Origin: Epiperipatus broadwayi
Taxonomy: Eukaryota; Onychophora; Udeonychophora; Euonychophora; Peripatidae
Direction: 5' to 3'
Length of the DNA: 64,000 nt
NCBI GenBank assembly: GCA_028023455.1
Contig: JAQFVV010006238.1
Coordinates: 8,042,349-8,106,348, forward strand
Shown here: piece after piece, positions 38,780 to 51,289 of the stretch
Numbering within the stretch: the stretch's first letter is position 1
Layout: every line of letters begins with the position of its first letter
The notes under the pieces: generated by a model
What the model was told of the DNA's origin: nothing
The model's input: only the letters and a program-made list of their open reading frames with translations
The model's database searches: none
Position numbers and translations under genes: made by a program

Positions 38780-38943
38780 GATTTGAATCAGACTTTCAAG
38801 CTCATTCATCTACCTACCCTATCTTATATAGCCTATACACATGACCACATACATGTGAAAAAGATAAATCATCCCCAATATACATATTTCATGCTAAGCC
38901 AGCACTCATCAGTTGATCCAGATCTCATCATCTTCCACACACC

Positions 38944-38991
<48 letters not shown>

Positions 38992-39140
38992 ATCAGTGCT
39001 TAGTTTATATTAAGATAGCAAATCTTCAAACATTAATGGACAGGCTTCAATCTTTTTCACTCTCCAACTTTTCAGCCATCCATATCATTGAAAATCTGAT
39101 GATGCTTGAAAGTCTGAATTCAAATCCCTTCTAATCATAT
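38780..39140 (-). mobile_element. Family M element, single arm, reversed, with microsatellite
   Basis: GAATCAGACTTTCAAGCTCA, ATTTCATGCTAAGCCAGCAC and ATCAGTTGATCCAGATC follow the left-arm order. A (CA)n(TA)n run of about 50 bases at 38,943-38,992 has expanded inside the copy. It resembles the 29.8 kb copy more than the 38.0 kb one (shared CATACATGTGAAAAAGA). Confidence 0.75.
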
Positions 39141-39911
39141 ATATATATATATGCACACACAAGTCAATAACAAAAAATTAAAACATGGAGTTACTGTTTG
39201 TAGAATTTTGTTAAACTAACTGTTAGTATGTGTTTATCTTTTTGTCAATGGTAATATTTTATGGCTAAGACTTCAAAAGCAAAATTAAGGCGAAAAGTTT
39301 ATTCTCGGTAAATATTAAATATGATTAAATAAATCAATAAATTAAATGATTAACGATTCAAAGTAATATCAACTTTCATAGAATAAATTACTTTCACGTA
39401 TTACTACAAATAATAATTTAAAATATTTTTTCTTTGTAAAATATTTACAACAATATATTACAAAACAAATAGTTAAGCACAGTTAAGCAATGCTTAAGGT
39501 CACCTCACATAAGAAAACACAGAACACAGTCTGTAATTGCATAAAAATAATATTTCTTAAAAAAATTATACAGTTTTTTTAGATTTATAATTTTGTGAGT
39601 ACTTATTATATTGGATTCTGCAAAATTATTTATGTTTTTGTTTTCTTTTAGAAGAATTATTTTATTGTTATCTTAAATATTGTGCACTCTGCAGTTTTGA
39701 ACAAAAAAAAGTATGTCTGATTGTAGTTAGATTTGAATACATATAAATCAATGAATGCATAAAGTTAGTTGAAACTTAAATATAATAAATGAATACAAAC
39801 CAATTTTAGAATATGACAAAACAGTTGCCTTTATCTAGAAACACAAAATCTAAATGAAGCATTATAAGTAAAAATATTTCTTTTATTTATGTTGCTTGAT
39901 TCAATATTTTC
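39141..39911. other. AT-rich stretch, nothing identified
   Basis: No frame or shared repeat was seen. Confidence 0.45.
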
Positions 39912-40192
39912 AAAGGCAAAACTCTTCATACAGTAGTGCCACTCAGTACAATCTCCAGTGATCAATGGATGCAGAAAGGTTTATGCATAAAATCCCTATC
40001 CAGTGCCTAATCATCCAGCATCCCCAGACTAGTTTCTAGCTTGTGGCTTTCATCAGTGAGATGCCTTCCTCACAAACTTTCCTGTATCCATTGATTACTC
40101 TGGCTTGCACTGAGTGACGCTACTGTATGGAGAGTTTTGCCTCTATGAAAAACAGCTTGTAAGCCTAAAGAATAGTGATCATGTGATGTTAG
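39912..40192. mobile_element. Family P element, copy 2
   Basis: The left end is AAGGCAAAACTCTTCATACA and the right end GGAGAGTTTTGCC. The right flank AATAGTGATCATGTGATGTT is the reverse of the CATCACATGATCAC flank of the other copies. The middle holds CATCCAGCATCCCCAGACTA and TAGCTTGTGG, absent from the short copy at 36.0 kb. Confidence 0.85.
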
Positions 40193-40212
40193 ATTCAATA
40201 TTCTAAACAGTA

Positions 40213-40505
40213 GTATATATATATATATATATAAAATACATATTTTGCGGGTTCATCCGTGTTAAAAACTTTTAATATCAATATACTGACGTTTCGACTT
40301 GGTCACACAAGCCATCCACAGAGTTATAAAAAGGGAGAAAGACGGTTGTAGAGGTGCTACAATCACTGGTTTGAATAAAACATTAAAAATCCCACCAATA
40401 GCAAAAATGTTAAATGTTTAACTCTGTGGTGGCTGTGTGCCAAGTGAAACGTAGATATTGATATTAAAAGTTTTTGGATCCAAAATATATATTTTATATA
40501 TTTAA
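40213..40505. mobile_element. Foldback element
   Basis: TTTTTAATATCAATAT-type arms. The left arm 40,240-40,330 (CGTGTTAAAAACTTTTAATA, GACGTTTCGACTTGG, CCATCCACAGAGTTA) pairs with the right arm 40,420-40,490 (TAACTCTGTGGTGG, CCAAGTGAAACGT, TATTAAAAGTTTTTGG). The loop is about 90 bases. It lies immediately after family P copy 2. Confidence 0.75.
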
Positions 40506-41387
40506 CCCGTGCAAATCTCTTTTAACATATATATATATATTATCATTTCAACTCTGGAAAAAAAAAAGCAAAAAAAAACTGCTCTAGAAATAAATTCTGC
40601 AATGACTGCACAAACACGTCTGTGAATCAAAAATGGGCCACATTGCATCTCTTTATAGTGACTTTCAATAATCATTATAACATAAATGGAATATACCTCT
40701 TCCATTAAAATTATATTCAAGTTCAGCATTAATATACCTTTTCAGAAAGCATTTCATTGTTCATTTATTTTACATAGAGAACTCTATAATATAATATCCA
40801 CTAATGTGAAGAACATATTAATCTATTTTATGATTTTGCTATTGTATTTTTAAAAATTAATGAACACGATTAAATAAAACTTTTATAACACCTTCATATT
40901 GCATCAATAGCTTGTTCAAATTTTAATTCCACACAATAAATGAGCTAAAATAACAGTCTCTATTCAACTAAGTTAGGTGTGGTACTTATTTCTGTATGAT
41001 AAAGTACTCTATCTTTTATCTTATTAAAAGGAGTAGCAGTACAATAGAGTCTGTGTTGCATCTTAACATTTAAGTCCATCTTTCTACTTATCAAATTACC
41101 AAGGTATTTAAATGAGTTTACATCTCAAGATGACGCTGAAAGTTGCTGGGTACTTTTTTCAGTCGCTGGCTGATAAAGAACTTGAGATTTTTTGACCATT
41201 CATTACTAAAACAAAATCTTTATATGTTGCATTCAAAATGTGAAGTATATTCTGTGAATCAACAAAATCAGTTAAATTATATAATTTTTATTTATTCATA
41301 CCAAATGGATTAGAAAAGTAATTTATAACTTTACAAGGACAAGAATTAATTTTTTCTTAAATAATTATTTATTTTGTAAAGATAAAT
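40506..41387. other. AT-rich stretch, possible LINE trace
   Basis: A reversed piece at about 41,080-41,140 (ATCAAATTACCAAGGTATTT) recalls the KYLG region of LINEs on the minus strand. It is too short to call. Confidence 0.35.
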
Positions 41388-41710
41388 ATCACATGATCAC
41401 CATTTTCTATGTTTACACATGCTGTTAAATCAGTGGCAAATTCTCCACATAGTAGTGCCACCCGGTGCAAGTCTTTGTAATCAATGATGCAAAAAAGTTT
41501 GTGCATAAAGGAGCATTGCATCTAGATCTAGGTTGCTCTCATATCCAAGGCTTCTCATTGATGAAAACCACAAGCTAGAAACATGTATGGAGATATTAGA
41601 TCAGTAGGCACTAGAGAGGGGAGACTTTATGCACAAGCCCCCTTGCGTCCATTGATTACAAAGATTTACACTGTGTGGTACTATTATTTGGAGAGTTTGC
41701 TCCTGTTTTA
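41388..41710. mobile_element. Family P element, copy 3
   Basis: ATCACATGATCACCATTTTC at the left, then CAAATTCTCCACATAGTAGT, CCTCTCCAGTGCC-like reversed words, TCCATTGATTAC and the right end GGAGAGTTTGC. This is the long form with the AAACCACAAGCTAGAAACAT block. Confidence 0.85.
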
Positions 41711-41980
41711 AATACAAATATTTAAACATTTTAATGTAAATGAATAAGAAAATAGATTCCATAATTGGAAATGAGTGAGGAAGAGTGAATAAACATCTCA
41801 CTATGGAGAACATTTTTCATAGCTCAGCCACTGGTTTGCACGTATCTGATTATAATAATAATTCTTTTAAAGAAATGATACATAAAACATTATTAAGATA
41901 TTTTTTTAAAGTATGGTATAATTATATACATAATAACTTAATATAACAGTTTATATCATCTATTTCTTAATGTCTATTTT

Positions 41981-42752
41981 GCATCTCAGAAGTATTAATA
42001 AACAAACTTGTTTTAATAACTAATAAATATATAACTTCAATATATGATTATGATGAGTTAGAAGAAGTTAACAGCTACAAATACCTTGATCAGATTATTA
42101 ATACAGATGGAAACATAATGGATGAAATTAATCATAGAATTAAACTTGGTTGGAGTGCTTTTGGTAGAAATAAGTTGATACTAAAAGGAAATATGCCTAC
42201 TAAAAAGAAATATGCCTATGTGTTTGAAAAGGAAGGTTTTCAATAAATGTGTTTTATCAGTTCTTACTTATGGGTCTGAGACTTGGACACTTAATAGAAG
42301 AGCAAATAGAGACTTCAGACCACTCAAAGAAATATGGAGAGATGCATGTTAGGAGTAACAAGAAGTGATCAAAATCACAATATATGGGTAAGAGAACAAA
42401 CAGGTTTTACTGACCTCACTGAAAAATTAAAAGGCTGAAGTGGATTTGGACTTGACATATTTCTAGAAGAGATGATAATAGATGGACAATTGAAATCTTA
42501 AATGGGATTTCAAGAGATTGTAAAAGACCCAGAAAGAGACCGCATGTGAGATGGATGGATGAAATAAGAAAGGGTGCAGGGGTGATGTGGAGAAGGGAAG
42601 CTAAAGATTGGAGAAGATGGATTGAACTTGGAGAGACATTCATTTTGCAGTAAATTGATAATAGTTGTTGATGATGATGATTTCGCATCTCAGAAGTATT
42701 AATAAACAAACTTGTTTTAATAACTAATAAAAATATAACTTCAATATATGAT
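41981..42752 (+). pseudogene. RTE-type LINE tail with a 68 bp target-site duplication
   Basis: The insert at 42,049-42,684 (636 bp) contains only the 3' end of an RTE LINE. It encodes ELEEVNSYKYLDQIINTDGN, then a YGSETWTLN box at about 42,271 and FRPLKEIWRDAC, with shifts, and ends at GTTGTTGATGATGATGAT. It is bracketed by a 68 bp direct repeat with a single mismatch, 41,981-42,048 and 42,685-42,752 (GCATCTCAGAAGTATTAATA at the start of each). This is the classical product of target-primed reverse transcription with 5' truncation. The near identity of the two repeats makes it one of the younger insertions here. Confidence 0.93.
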
Positions 42753-43081
42753 ATAAATTTTTTAATTAAAAAACGTTGTTTTAATTAGACTTCAAGCTAA
42801 AATTTGTACAAATGTTTGAGCTGAATCAGTGTATATGAAATATCTTTAATAATTTATCACTATACAGTGATAAAGATAACAAACAAACTGGAATTCACCG
42901 ACCAAACAACAACAAGATGAATGAAATCCTAATATACGTTTTAATTTGTTTCCTCAAAAAAAAAAAAAAATTAAAAATGTCATTATACAAAATTTTTGAA
43001 ATCTGCATTTTATATCACTTTATAATTGATATTATTTTTTTCTTATTATTGTAAAAAAAAAATCGTTCTAATTAATATCGA

Positions 43082-43180
43082 TTTTTTTTTTTTTTTTCAT
43101 ATGTCAAAGCGTCTGCCGGGAAGCGAACCCGGGAAAACTGCTTGGACAGCTGTTGTGCTAACCACTCGGCCACCAACGTT
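43082..43180 (-). repeat. tRNA-Gly-like SINE, best preserved copy
   Basis: The minus strand reads CGTTGGTGGCCGAGTGGTTA (A-box), an anticodon-like arm around CTGTCCAAGCAG, then CCCGGGTTCGCTTCCCGG, a near-perfect B-box in a T arm. The 3' acceptor half CAGACGC pairs with the 5' end. TTTGACATATG and an A run of about 16 follow (43,082-43,097 on the plus strand). A genomic tRNA gene would end after the acceptor stem and a short T run. The added tail and A run mark this as a retrotransposed tRNA-derived SINE transcribed by RNA polymerase III. Confidence 0.85.
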
Positions 43181-44313
43181 TTTGCTTTAAGAAACTCGTA
43201 AATATTCAATAATTTTTATATAAAAATTAAAAGAGTAAATTTACTGGCTGTGTTATTATTCATAAAAAATTGAATGGTTAGTTATTCCACGTGGTATATG
43301 ATGTTGAAGCATCGAAAATGACAGGTTGAAATTGCAAGTTCACACTGATCCGCCATTTTGAATGCACACACACTCACGCACCAAATTGTTTGAAATATAT
43401 AAAAGTAACAAAAAAAACAAAACAATAAAAAAAAATAGCAATGTATACAAAGTTTTATTTGGTTCCTGCTGAGAGAAAAAGTTTTATAATCTAATTAGGG
43501 CGGAGTTTTTTTATGGTCAGCCATTTTACATATTTTAAAATTATTGTCTTCTAATCTTTCTCTATATAATAACAGTACAATATCAAATTAGGAAAATAGT
43601 CTACGTATATGCTTATTAAATAGTCAAATTAAACAATAAATATATTTTCTGCTTGAATTAAACTCTAAGAATACTTAAAGCTTTTATAGATCGTTTGTTG
43701 ATTTATATTAAATAAAATAAAGTAAATAATTTTAAATTGAACGTTGTTGAAAAATATTTACAGTTGACTGTTATTATCTGCTGTCAACATGGTAGTCGCT
43801 TCTTCTTCTATGAGTTGATTCCAGTGTATAAAATTCAGTCATGCCGCATGAAAGGATTTGTGTACTTCCTGCAATGATGTAAAGGATAAAGCCAACATTC
43901 AAAAATAATGATTCCCTTCTTGGCCGCCTCACTTAATTTCTATTATTATTGTGATTTAGAAAAGAAATAGAAAATCCATCAACATCCAATATAGATTCCT
44001 TTATTAACTCTTTATGATTCAATATCGAAGCATTCGGATTTTTCTATTAACTTAATTTTTTACAAAGCTTGGAATAATTCGTTTTATTCACTTTAATGTT
44101 TAATATTTTATTATAGATTTGTATTGCAAATTATTATTTATTTGTAATTATACGAAGTTTTATATACACATACTATATCTTCATTTGCGTTAATGCAATT
44201 CTTCTGTCTCTCTGTCTTTAAATATACAGATATTAGGTTATATAAATATAGTGGATAGTTAAATAAATATTCTTTGATAAGCAAGTTGAAAAATAGGTCT
44301 AAGCTTTAATATA
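43181..44313. other. Stretch with promoter-like motifs but no identified gene
   Basis: TCCGCCATTTTGAATG at about 43,349 and GTCAGCCATTTTACAT at about 43,517 resemble YY1 sites (CAAGATGGCGGC, reversed). A slightly GC-richer piece lies at 43,790-43,940. No first exon could be defined. Confidence 0.3.
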
Positions 44314-44907
44314 TGTCATATCTGACCCTGCCTTCAGAAGTGGACTATTCCAGATTCCTTGCCTGATTGGCTAGCACCCAGTTGCTATCTAAAAGGATTA
44401 AAACCTGCACTGGGGTTCGCGCACCAAATCCACATGTTTCCAGTACGATGTGGGATTTGCCTTTAAATAGTCAGCCTTTTGGAGGCAAGGCTGAAAGCAA
44501 TTACTTCTGTTAACCCTGAATGACAGAATGTGTTCTCCATTAAACCATATGCCATTAGCAAAGGTATTTATCTAGTCATTACTGTGACATCCACACAGTG
44601 AGGCAAGTCCACCTATGGACTGGAAACTGCTACATCCGAATTAGAGCTGACTCAAGGCAAGCTAAATACATAGCTGGAAGCATCTTACCAGAGCTCATGA
44701 GGCAGGCTAATCATTTAGCTAGAAGTGAGTTTCATACTCCGCTCAACTATCTCAGTATTCAAGTGTATCAACTATATTTATTCATTTGTTCAACTAACGT
44801 GTGTATATTTTTTGCACTAATAAATTGTACATATTAATTGCTGAATAATTATTCTTTTTGTATCTGTTGGTTTGGAAATGAACCTGCAAGCCTAACCAAA
44901 CACAACA
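44314..44907 (+). mobile_element. Possible LTR of an LTR retrotransposon
   Basis: The 594 bp segment opens TGTCATATCTGACCCTG and closes CCAAACACAACA, so it has TG...CA ends. It is clearly less AT-rich than its flanks and contains an AATAAA at about 44,818. Directly outside stands GGTTTGGTGCAGTCAACAGG, which resembles the primer-binding leader after a 5' LTR (TGGTGCAG...). No second LTR, gag or pol is recognisable downstream, so it would be a remnant. The 79-codon frame at 44,598-44,837 lies within it and has no known motif. Confidence 0.4.
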
Positions 44908-46310
44908 GGTTTGGTGCAGTCAACAGGATATGGTATAACATGAACAAGTTTCTCAGATCTGCACAGTCTAGATTCAAACCTTAACTTATGGATAAGGAGG
45001 CACATATGCTAATCATTACAGAATAAGGTCTGGAAAATGTATATAAATTTACATTAATACAGCAATTGTGCTTAAATGAAGTAATAAAATATAAGTAGTC
45101 TATTGCAGTCTTGTCTTGACAGTAGGTTACAGATATTTATTTCTATTGGTTTGTTTAAGCAAGAGAGCTTTGCAATATGAAGTTTACATATGATAACCAG
45201 GTAGCCATTGACACTTACCCTACATAATTTTAATACAATGCTTTGTTTTATTTTGATTACATTTATAGAGGGAAAAACATAAAAACCTATAATATGATGT
45301 CTGTCTTCTGCATTAATGATAATAGATATAATAAACTGGACCCACATATCATTCTTTTGTGCCACTATAAATACATTTTGTAATCAAAAATTTATAGTCT
45401 ACATTTAGGCATTTAAAAAAATGATGTGCTATAAGCCAAAAAAAAATCACTAAATTCTAACTGAAATATGATACCATTTTCATTATGGATGAAATTTGTT
45501 ACCCATCATTTTAATGCCTATGTGGCTATGATAAAAAAATATCACTCAATTCTGTATTCCATTGCATTGGTTTAGCCATGTTTAGGATCATCACCACTAT
45601 CATGTGATCTCAACAAAACTCATCATTAAATGCATCAATAAATATATAGAGAGGAATATTCTCAAAATTTAGAGCCACAAATGACAATTTATTTACTTCA
45701 TGATTTTTAAAATATCTTTTTGTGTTCAATCCACCTCTTCAATAAAATTAATCTGGAAAGGCAAATCCTAACCTGTTCTGATATTTTACAGCTGCTGTGG
45801 AGGTCTGTTACAATTTGGTTGGCGTTTTATCCTTATAAATTTTTATTAAAAGTTTTAGACTATAACTTCACTGACTATATTTTTTAAGTACTCTTTTTTT
45901 TTTATTTTTTAAAAACAACAAAAGTGTAATTTTTACATTTTTTTTATTCATCATTCTTACAATTAAATAAAAAAAAATGAACGTTTTTATTGTTTTGAAG
46001 TTTATAATTGTGCTTGCACTGGAAGCATCAGAATTGGAATTGGTTTGAGGATCGTATGCTCCACAGTCTGACACTTTATCACTGAATCAAATTGTGTAGG
46101 GCAGAATAATTAAATGTCTTTAATACTTGGGAATTTATAAGTACCAAAAGGATTAGAACTGGAATTCATTTAAGGAACATCCACTCTGGATCCAATCCTA
46201 TCCCACTGCACTAAATCACCTGGGCATTCTTATAAATTATAACATTGTTTTTATTTTTATATAGCATTATAATACATTTTTACTCATTCAATAATATTTG
46301 TTTGACCACT
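44908..46310. other. AT-rich stretch, nothing identified
   Basis: The 97-codon minus frame at 45,072-45,365 shows no family motif. If the LTR call is right, decayed internal sequence could lie here, but none is recognisable. Confidence 0.4.
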
Positions 46311-46710
46311 AAAACATCACATGATCACCATTTCTTATGCTTACACCAGCTGTTACAATGGTAGCATCTCTTAACACAGTGATGCCATCCAATGCAAACG
46401 ATGTAATCAATTGATGCCAGATGATTTGTGCACCAAAATTCCTATTCCTCCAACATCCTCAGACTGAGAGGGGGGTACTGTTTGAAGTGAGTTGTTATTA
46501 TTTTACACATTCATTATCCCCAAATTGAGGATATTCAATAAATAGGCATTAGATAGGAATTTTGATACACTAATGTTCTAGCATTCATCAATTACTCTGG
46601 CTTACACTGAGTGGCCTAGTCTGAGGATATTGAATGAGTATGCATACCCAAACCTTCTAGCATCTATTGATTACTATGGCACCACTGTATGAAGAGAGTA
46701 TTATTGTACA
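46311..46710. mobile_element. Family P element, copy 4, rearranged
   Basis: AAAACATCACATGATCACCA and TATGCTTACACCAGCTG at the left, then AGTGATGCCATCCAATGCAA. The words ATCAATTACTCTGGCTTACA and CATCTATTGATTACTATGG near the right show the inner part twice, so this copy has a partial internal duplication. The right end CACTGTATGAAGAGAG is the P terminus. Confidence 0.8.
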
Positions 46711-47460
46711 TTTTTCTCTTTAAATCTCATGTATAATATCTTTGTTAATTGTTATTTATTCATCATTTACTTGATATTATCAATAAAAATTTGCTTTGAA
46801 AGTAAACATGGACACTGGTATATTTTTCCTTAAAAAATTTGTGTGTTTTGTGTGTGTGTGAAGTGAAATGCCATAAAAATCAAGAAAAGATATTTTGTAA
46901 AAAATAATAAATGTTTATTTAAACATTATCAACATAATTCACATCCTACAATTAAAATATTCCTCTGAATTAAATACTGAATTTGCATGACATACTTGAT
47001 AACTACAAGATTCTGGATTAAAGCTTAATCTGTCATATCTGATCCTTAATGTTGAATGATTTCCCAAGCTAATAATCATTCAATTATTAACTGAAACCAG
47101 CATTTAGAGTATATTTTTGATATCTTAAACTAAAATGAAATTGAAAAACAAGTTTGTAAAAATGTAAATGCAATAAAATTGCACATTTTATGATTGTTTT
47201 TTTTCTTTCAAGATGTCACTGTGGTACAATATTTTGTATAATAGAATTTTGTTTAAGTATTTCTCAAATAATATAATACCAGAATTGTAAAACGTTCTTG
47301 AATTGCAGCAGTAAGATTAAACTGAGAAAACAGGTAATAAAAATAGATTCAGATACAAATATGGACTTAGAAATAGCAAAACAAACAGTAAATATCTAAG
47401 TGAATATTTTCCTTGAGTTCATTATTAATAACTGTATTATTATTATGTTGTTGTTAAATC
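46711..47460. other. AT-rich stretch, nothing identified
   Basis: No frame or shared repeat was seen. Confidence 0.45.
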
Positions 47461-47708
47461 ACTAAACACATGATCACCATTCTTTATGCTTACACAAGCT
47501 GTTTACACAAAGGCAAAACTCTCCATCAAGGTGCAGTACTCTCAGATCCAAGGCTCCTCAATGATGAAAAACCAAAAGCTCAAAACTAGTCCAGGGATAT
47601 TGGATGAATAGGCACTAGATAAGGATTTTATGCGCAAACCTACCTGCATCCATTGATTATTCTGTCTTGCAGGGAGTGGTGCTACTGTGAGGAAAGTTTT
47701 ACCTCTCA
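47461..47708. mobile_element. Family P element, copy 5
   Basis: ACACATGATCACCATTCTTT and GCTTACACAAGCTG, then AAGGCAAAACTCTCCATCAA on the left. CATCCATTGATTATTCTGTC and GAGTGGTGCTACTGTGAGGA stand on the right. It is shorter on the left than copy 3 because the first inner block is deleted. Confidence 0.85.
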
Positions 47709-50700
47709 CATATAAAAGCAGCTGTATTATACATATGTGTATGTTGAAAAGTGCTATATATTTGCAGTTCAATAAAACAAAATGTGAATTGCTATATATG
47801 ATGTACAATGTAAGAGGGCTTAAAATAAAATATAATAGATATTACAGAAGTGTTACTTTGCAATATTGAGACATCACTGTAGTTATGATCTTTTATATAA
47901 ACCTATTGGAAGAGGTGTGCTAGGAATATATTAAATCAAAAAGATGACATTTAGTGTCAGTAATTTTAAAAAAAGGATCATATATTCAAAGATGTAATGA
48001 GACATATTTTTTTGTATTTATGAAAACAGTAAAAGGAATCATGCTTGTATTCATCTAAAAATAGCAATATTAGACAAAAAATTAAAAATAACTTATATAA
48101 ATGATAGATTAGTTATGAGTATGTTGAAATAAATTTTAAGAGCTATTATGGATATCTCTTAATTGTCATGAATGTAAAAGAAGCAGTTAAACAAAATTTT
48201 TAAATATTTAGGGTTACTTTTGCAAATTATTTGCATAAAATTTATTTTTGAGAAGAATAATATGATTAGATTCAGATTTTATTTGAAAATATTTATGTTT
48301 AGAAAAAGACAAGAATGTTTACAATTAATAGAAAAGGGAAATAATTCATATTGATTGTAGGAATTGTTTTGTTGTCATCTTTTAATAACTAGAATTTTAA
48401 ATAGAATTTTATTAATTTTAAGTAAACTGAACTACAATTCATTTGGGTTTTAAAACTGAGTTAAAACAAATCTAATTTTAATAATTTAATATTTTTATCA
48501 TCAATGCAAAAAAAATATTCAGATTTTTTTATGTATTTCAATTTATTACACTTTTTGCTGTATTTTTAAAGTTGAAATATGATTTTTAACAATGACTTTT
48601 AAAATATAATTTAAAATATGTGAAAATATAATAAAGAACAAATGTTAATTTGATAAAATAAAAAATTGTAAATTTAATCCAACCACTTACTGGGTATTAT
48701 TAAAAAAAATATGAACAGTTGGTAGATTAAATGATAATTTGGAAATCTAATTTGTGGATGTCTGAATACGATTGCATTATTTACATAAACTAAAGAATTA
48801 TATTTTTATTTTTTAATGCACTTAAGGTGTGAATACAATGTTTTTTAAATATTTTTTTATATTTTATTAATTAAATTAATAGTCTAATCATTGTCACAAT
48901 GATAATTTTTAAGCTCATTGATTGTAATCATATCTATTCTGTTTAATTAACAATTTTGGTGATATAAAGACAAAATGAATGCATTGTTTGTTTTATGATA
49001 ATAATCCAATTTATTAAAAACTTATGTAAATCTATAATTATTACATTGAAGGAATTACTTTTATTAGATGTAAATTTTCATTTTGTATTTAAATAAATTT
49101 GTGGTAGTTGATGATTTCCAAGATAGAATCTTTTTCAGAGAGATAATCTGCAAAAAATGCAACCAATCTTCTAATCAAGATTTGTAATTTGGATATCTAG
49201 TTATGTTTAATTATAAAAGAAATTAAAAATGAAAATCCATAAAAGCTTCATTAAGTGGTATTTAATAATATTGATGAGTAATCACTTCTCCAGTGAGGAT
49301 ATACTAGAATACCTTTCATTGGAAGTAAACTAATTACAGATGTTTTACCTTTTCCACAGAGGTAAATTGTATATTGAAATCTAAATGTTAAAGAGTATTT
49401 AAGCAAATTAAACACAGTTTCTCAAATGGTAACAGATTATGTTAGAGGTAAAAAACAAAAATAGCCCTCATATTAGCAATAAACATTCAAATATAGAATC
49501 ATTAAGTAATCTATTCTTACAACAGACATCGACATTGCTTTTTGTAATTGTCTTTCACTTTACCATATCTGACACAGAGAAACATTTTTGGGAGAGGGGA
49601 GGGAAAGATGCAAAACATTTTATAACATTTCCCTAATGATGACTAAAAAAAATTTGCGAAGAATAAATTCCTTATCCTCCCAAAATATTCTCCATTGAAA
49701 AAATATACCTCAGCAAAATCTCCCAGAAATAAACAACCAATCAAAAAATTAAACAGTGAAGGCTAAGTCGAATGATAATATTTTATCAATGTAAATATAT
49801 CATATTCATAAAGAATGGAAATTAAAAGACTATATCAATGTAATTTTATTTTACATTCATTTTATTTTATTTTTATTTTTTTTTTAATATTAGTATTTAA
49901 TCAGATTTCAATTTCTAATTTTATGGTAAGTAATTAAAATTATTATAGTGTATGCATGTGCAGGAACATGTTTTTTTTTTTAAAAAAAAATATGTTTAAC
50001 ATTTTTACCACTAGAGTTGAAACATAAAGAAATTTAAACTTTAGATTTCCATCTTTTTGTCATTTATTTTTTGAAACTTTTTATTGAAATTTTTTATTAA
50101 TTTATTTTTTAATATTAAGCATTACAGCACACTAAACTTATTTACAACATAAACATTTAGAAAATAGATTTAAAAAAATATATACATTTCAATCACTAGA
50201 GATAAGTAAATTAAATAAATATGTTTTAGATTTCGACCATTTTATAAAAATTTTCATTTTCAGATTGATTTTTTTTTTATGGCTAAATTATTATAATATG
50301 CACACTTACATATAAACACATGTAAAATATTTTACAGCTTTTCACATATAGAAATCCACTTTCAAATTCTGTATTTATGTTTAGTAGCCTCAGGATTTTT
50401 AATTAGCAAGTTATAGTTTCTTGGCAACATCAAATGAAAATAGTATCTGTTTATATGGATATAATCCTTTAATATTTATCCTTTATGAATATAATAATCC
50501 ATACAAATATTTAATTCAGCACAAAAACATATAGGTCATATGTTAGAACATTTGGGGGGAGGGGGGATTTTTCTTACAGAGTAGTTAGAATCAATACTTT
50601 TAACCTTTTACTAATAGAGACTTATATTAATATGTTCTAAATAATTATTATATTTTATTTTAAAAATTTGTACATTTATAGAGTTTTAATACAATTTTCA

Positions 50701-51289
50701 CAAAAATATGTATAACATAGACAGTCGTATATGTTAGAATGATTGAACAGGTTCAAGAATCCCATTCATTATAATATCTCTTTGTTCTTTCATATATTTA
50801 AATAAGTGTATTTAGGGTAACCTGGTTCAGATTTATATTCTATAAAAAAATATTATTTAATACAATTACTTAAACAAGAAAAATAAAACACAAAATCGAA
50901 AAATATAGTATAGAAATATTATAAAGTTAATTTAGGTTACTTATATATGCTGGACCTATAAATTTGAACCATCATTTGCTATTTTCAAACTTTTTATAAC
51001 AAAAAATCTTATGGATGTATAAAGCATAGCATTTTTTAAAAATATCTATGTTAATGAGTTTTTTCCATCCTATTTAATAGCTCACAGACAAATTATGTAT
51101 GTAGTTGTACATATAATTAAACAATATTCACTCTTTAAGTAAATAACTTCAATATGGATAATAAACTTGTATTTAAATATTAATTAAAATTGATAAATAA
51201 GCTTTGCAAACTATGACAAAAATGTCTGTCACACGAATCAAAGCTGAAGGTCTCTCAAAAACATTATGGGCATATTTAACACTTTTGTA
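47709..51289. other. Long AT-rich stretch, nothing identified
   Basis: No open frame above 66 codons, no splice-bounded exon and no repeat shared with the rest of the window. A GGGGGGAGGGGGG run lies at about 50,552. Confidence 0.5.

Noticed and set aside
38360-38809. 149-codon minus-strand open frame, the longest in the window
   Set aside because: It reads through the right arm of the M palindrome. The homologous arms at 26.4 and 62.2 kb do not keep the frame, and the peptide has no domain.
45072-45365. 97-codon minus frame after the possible LTR
   Set aside because: Wrong strand for the LTR orientation and no gag or pol motif.
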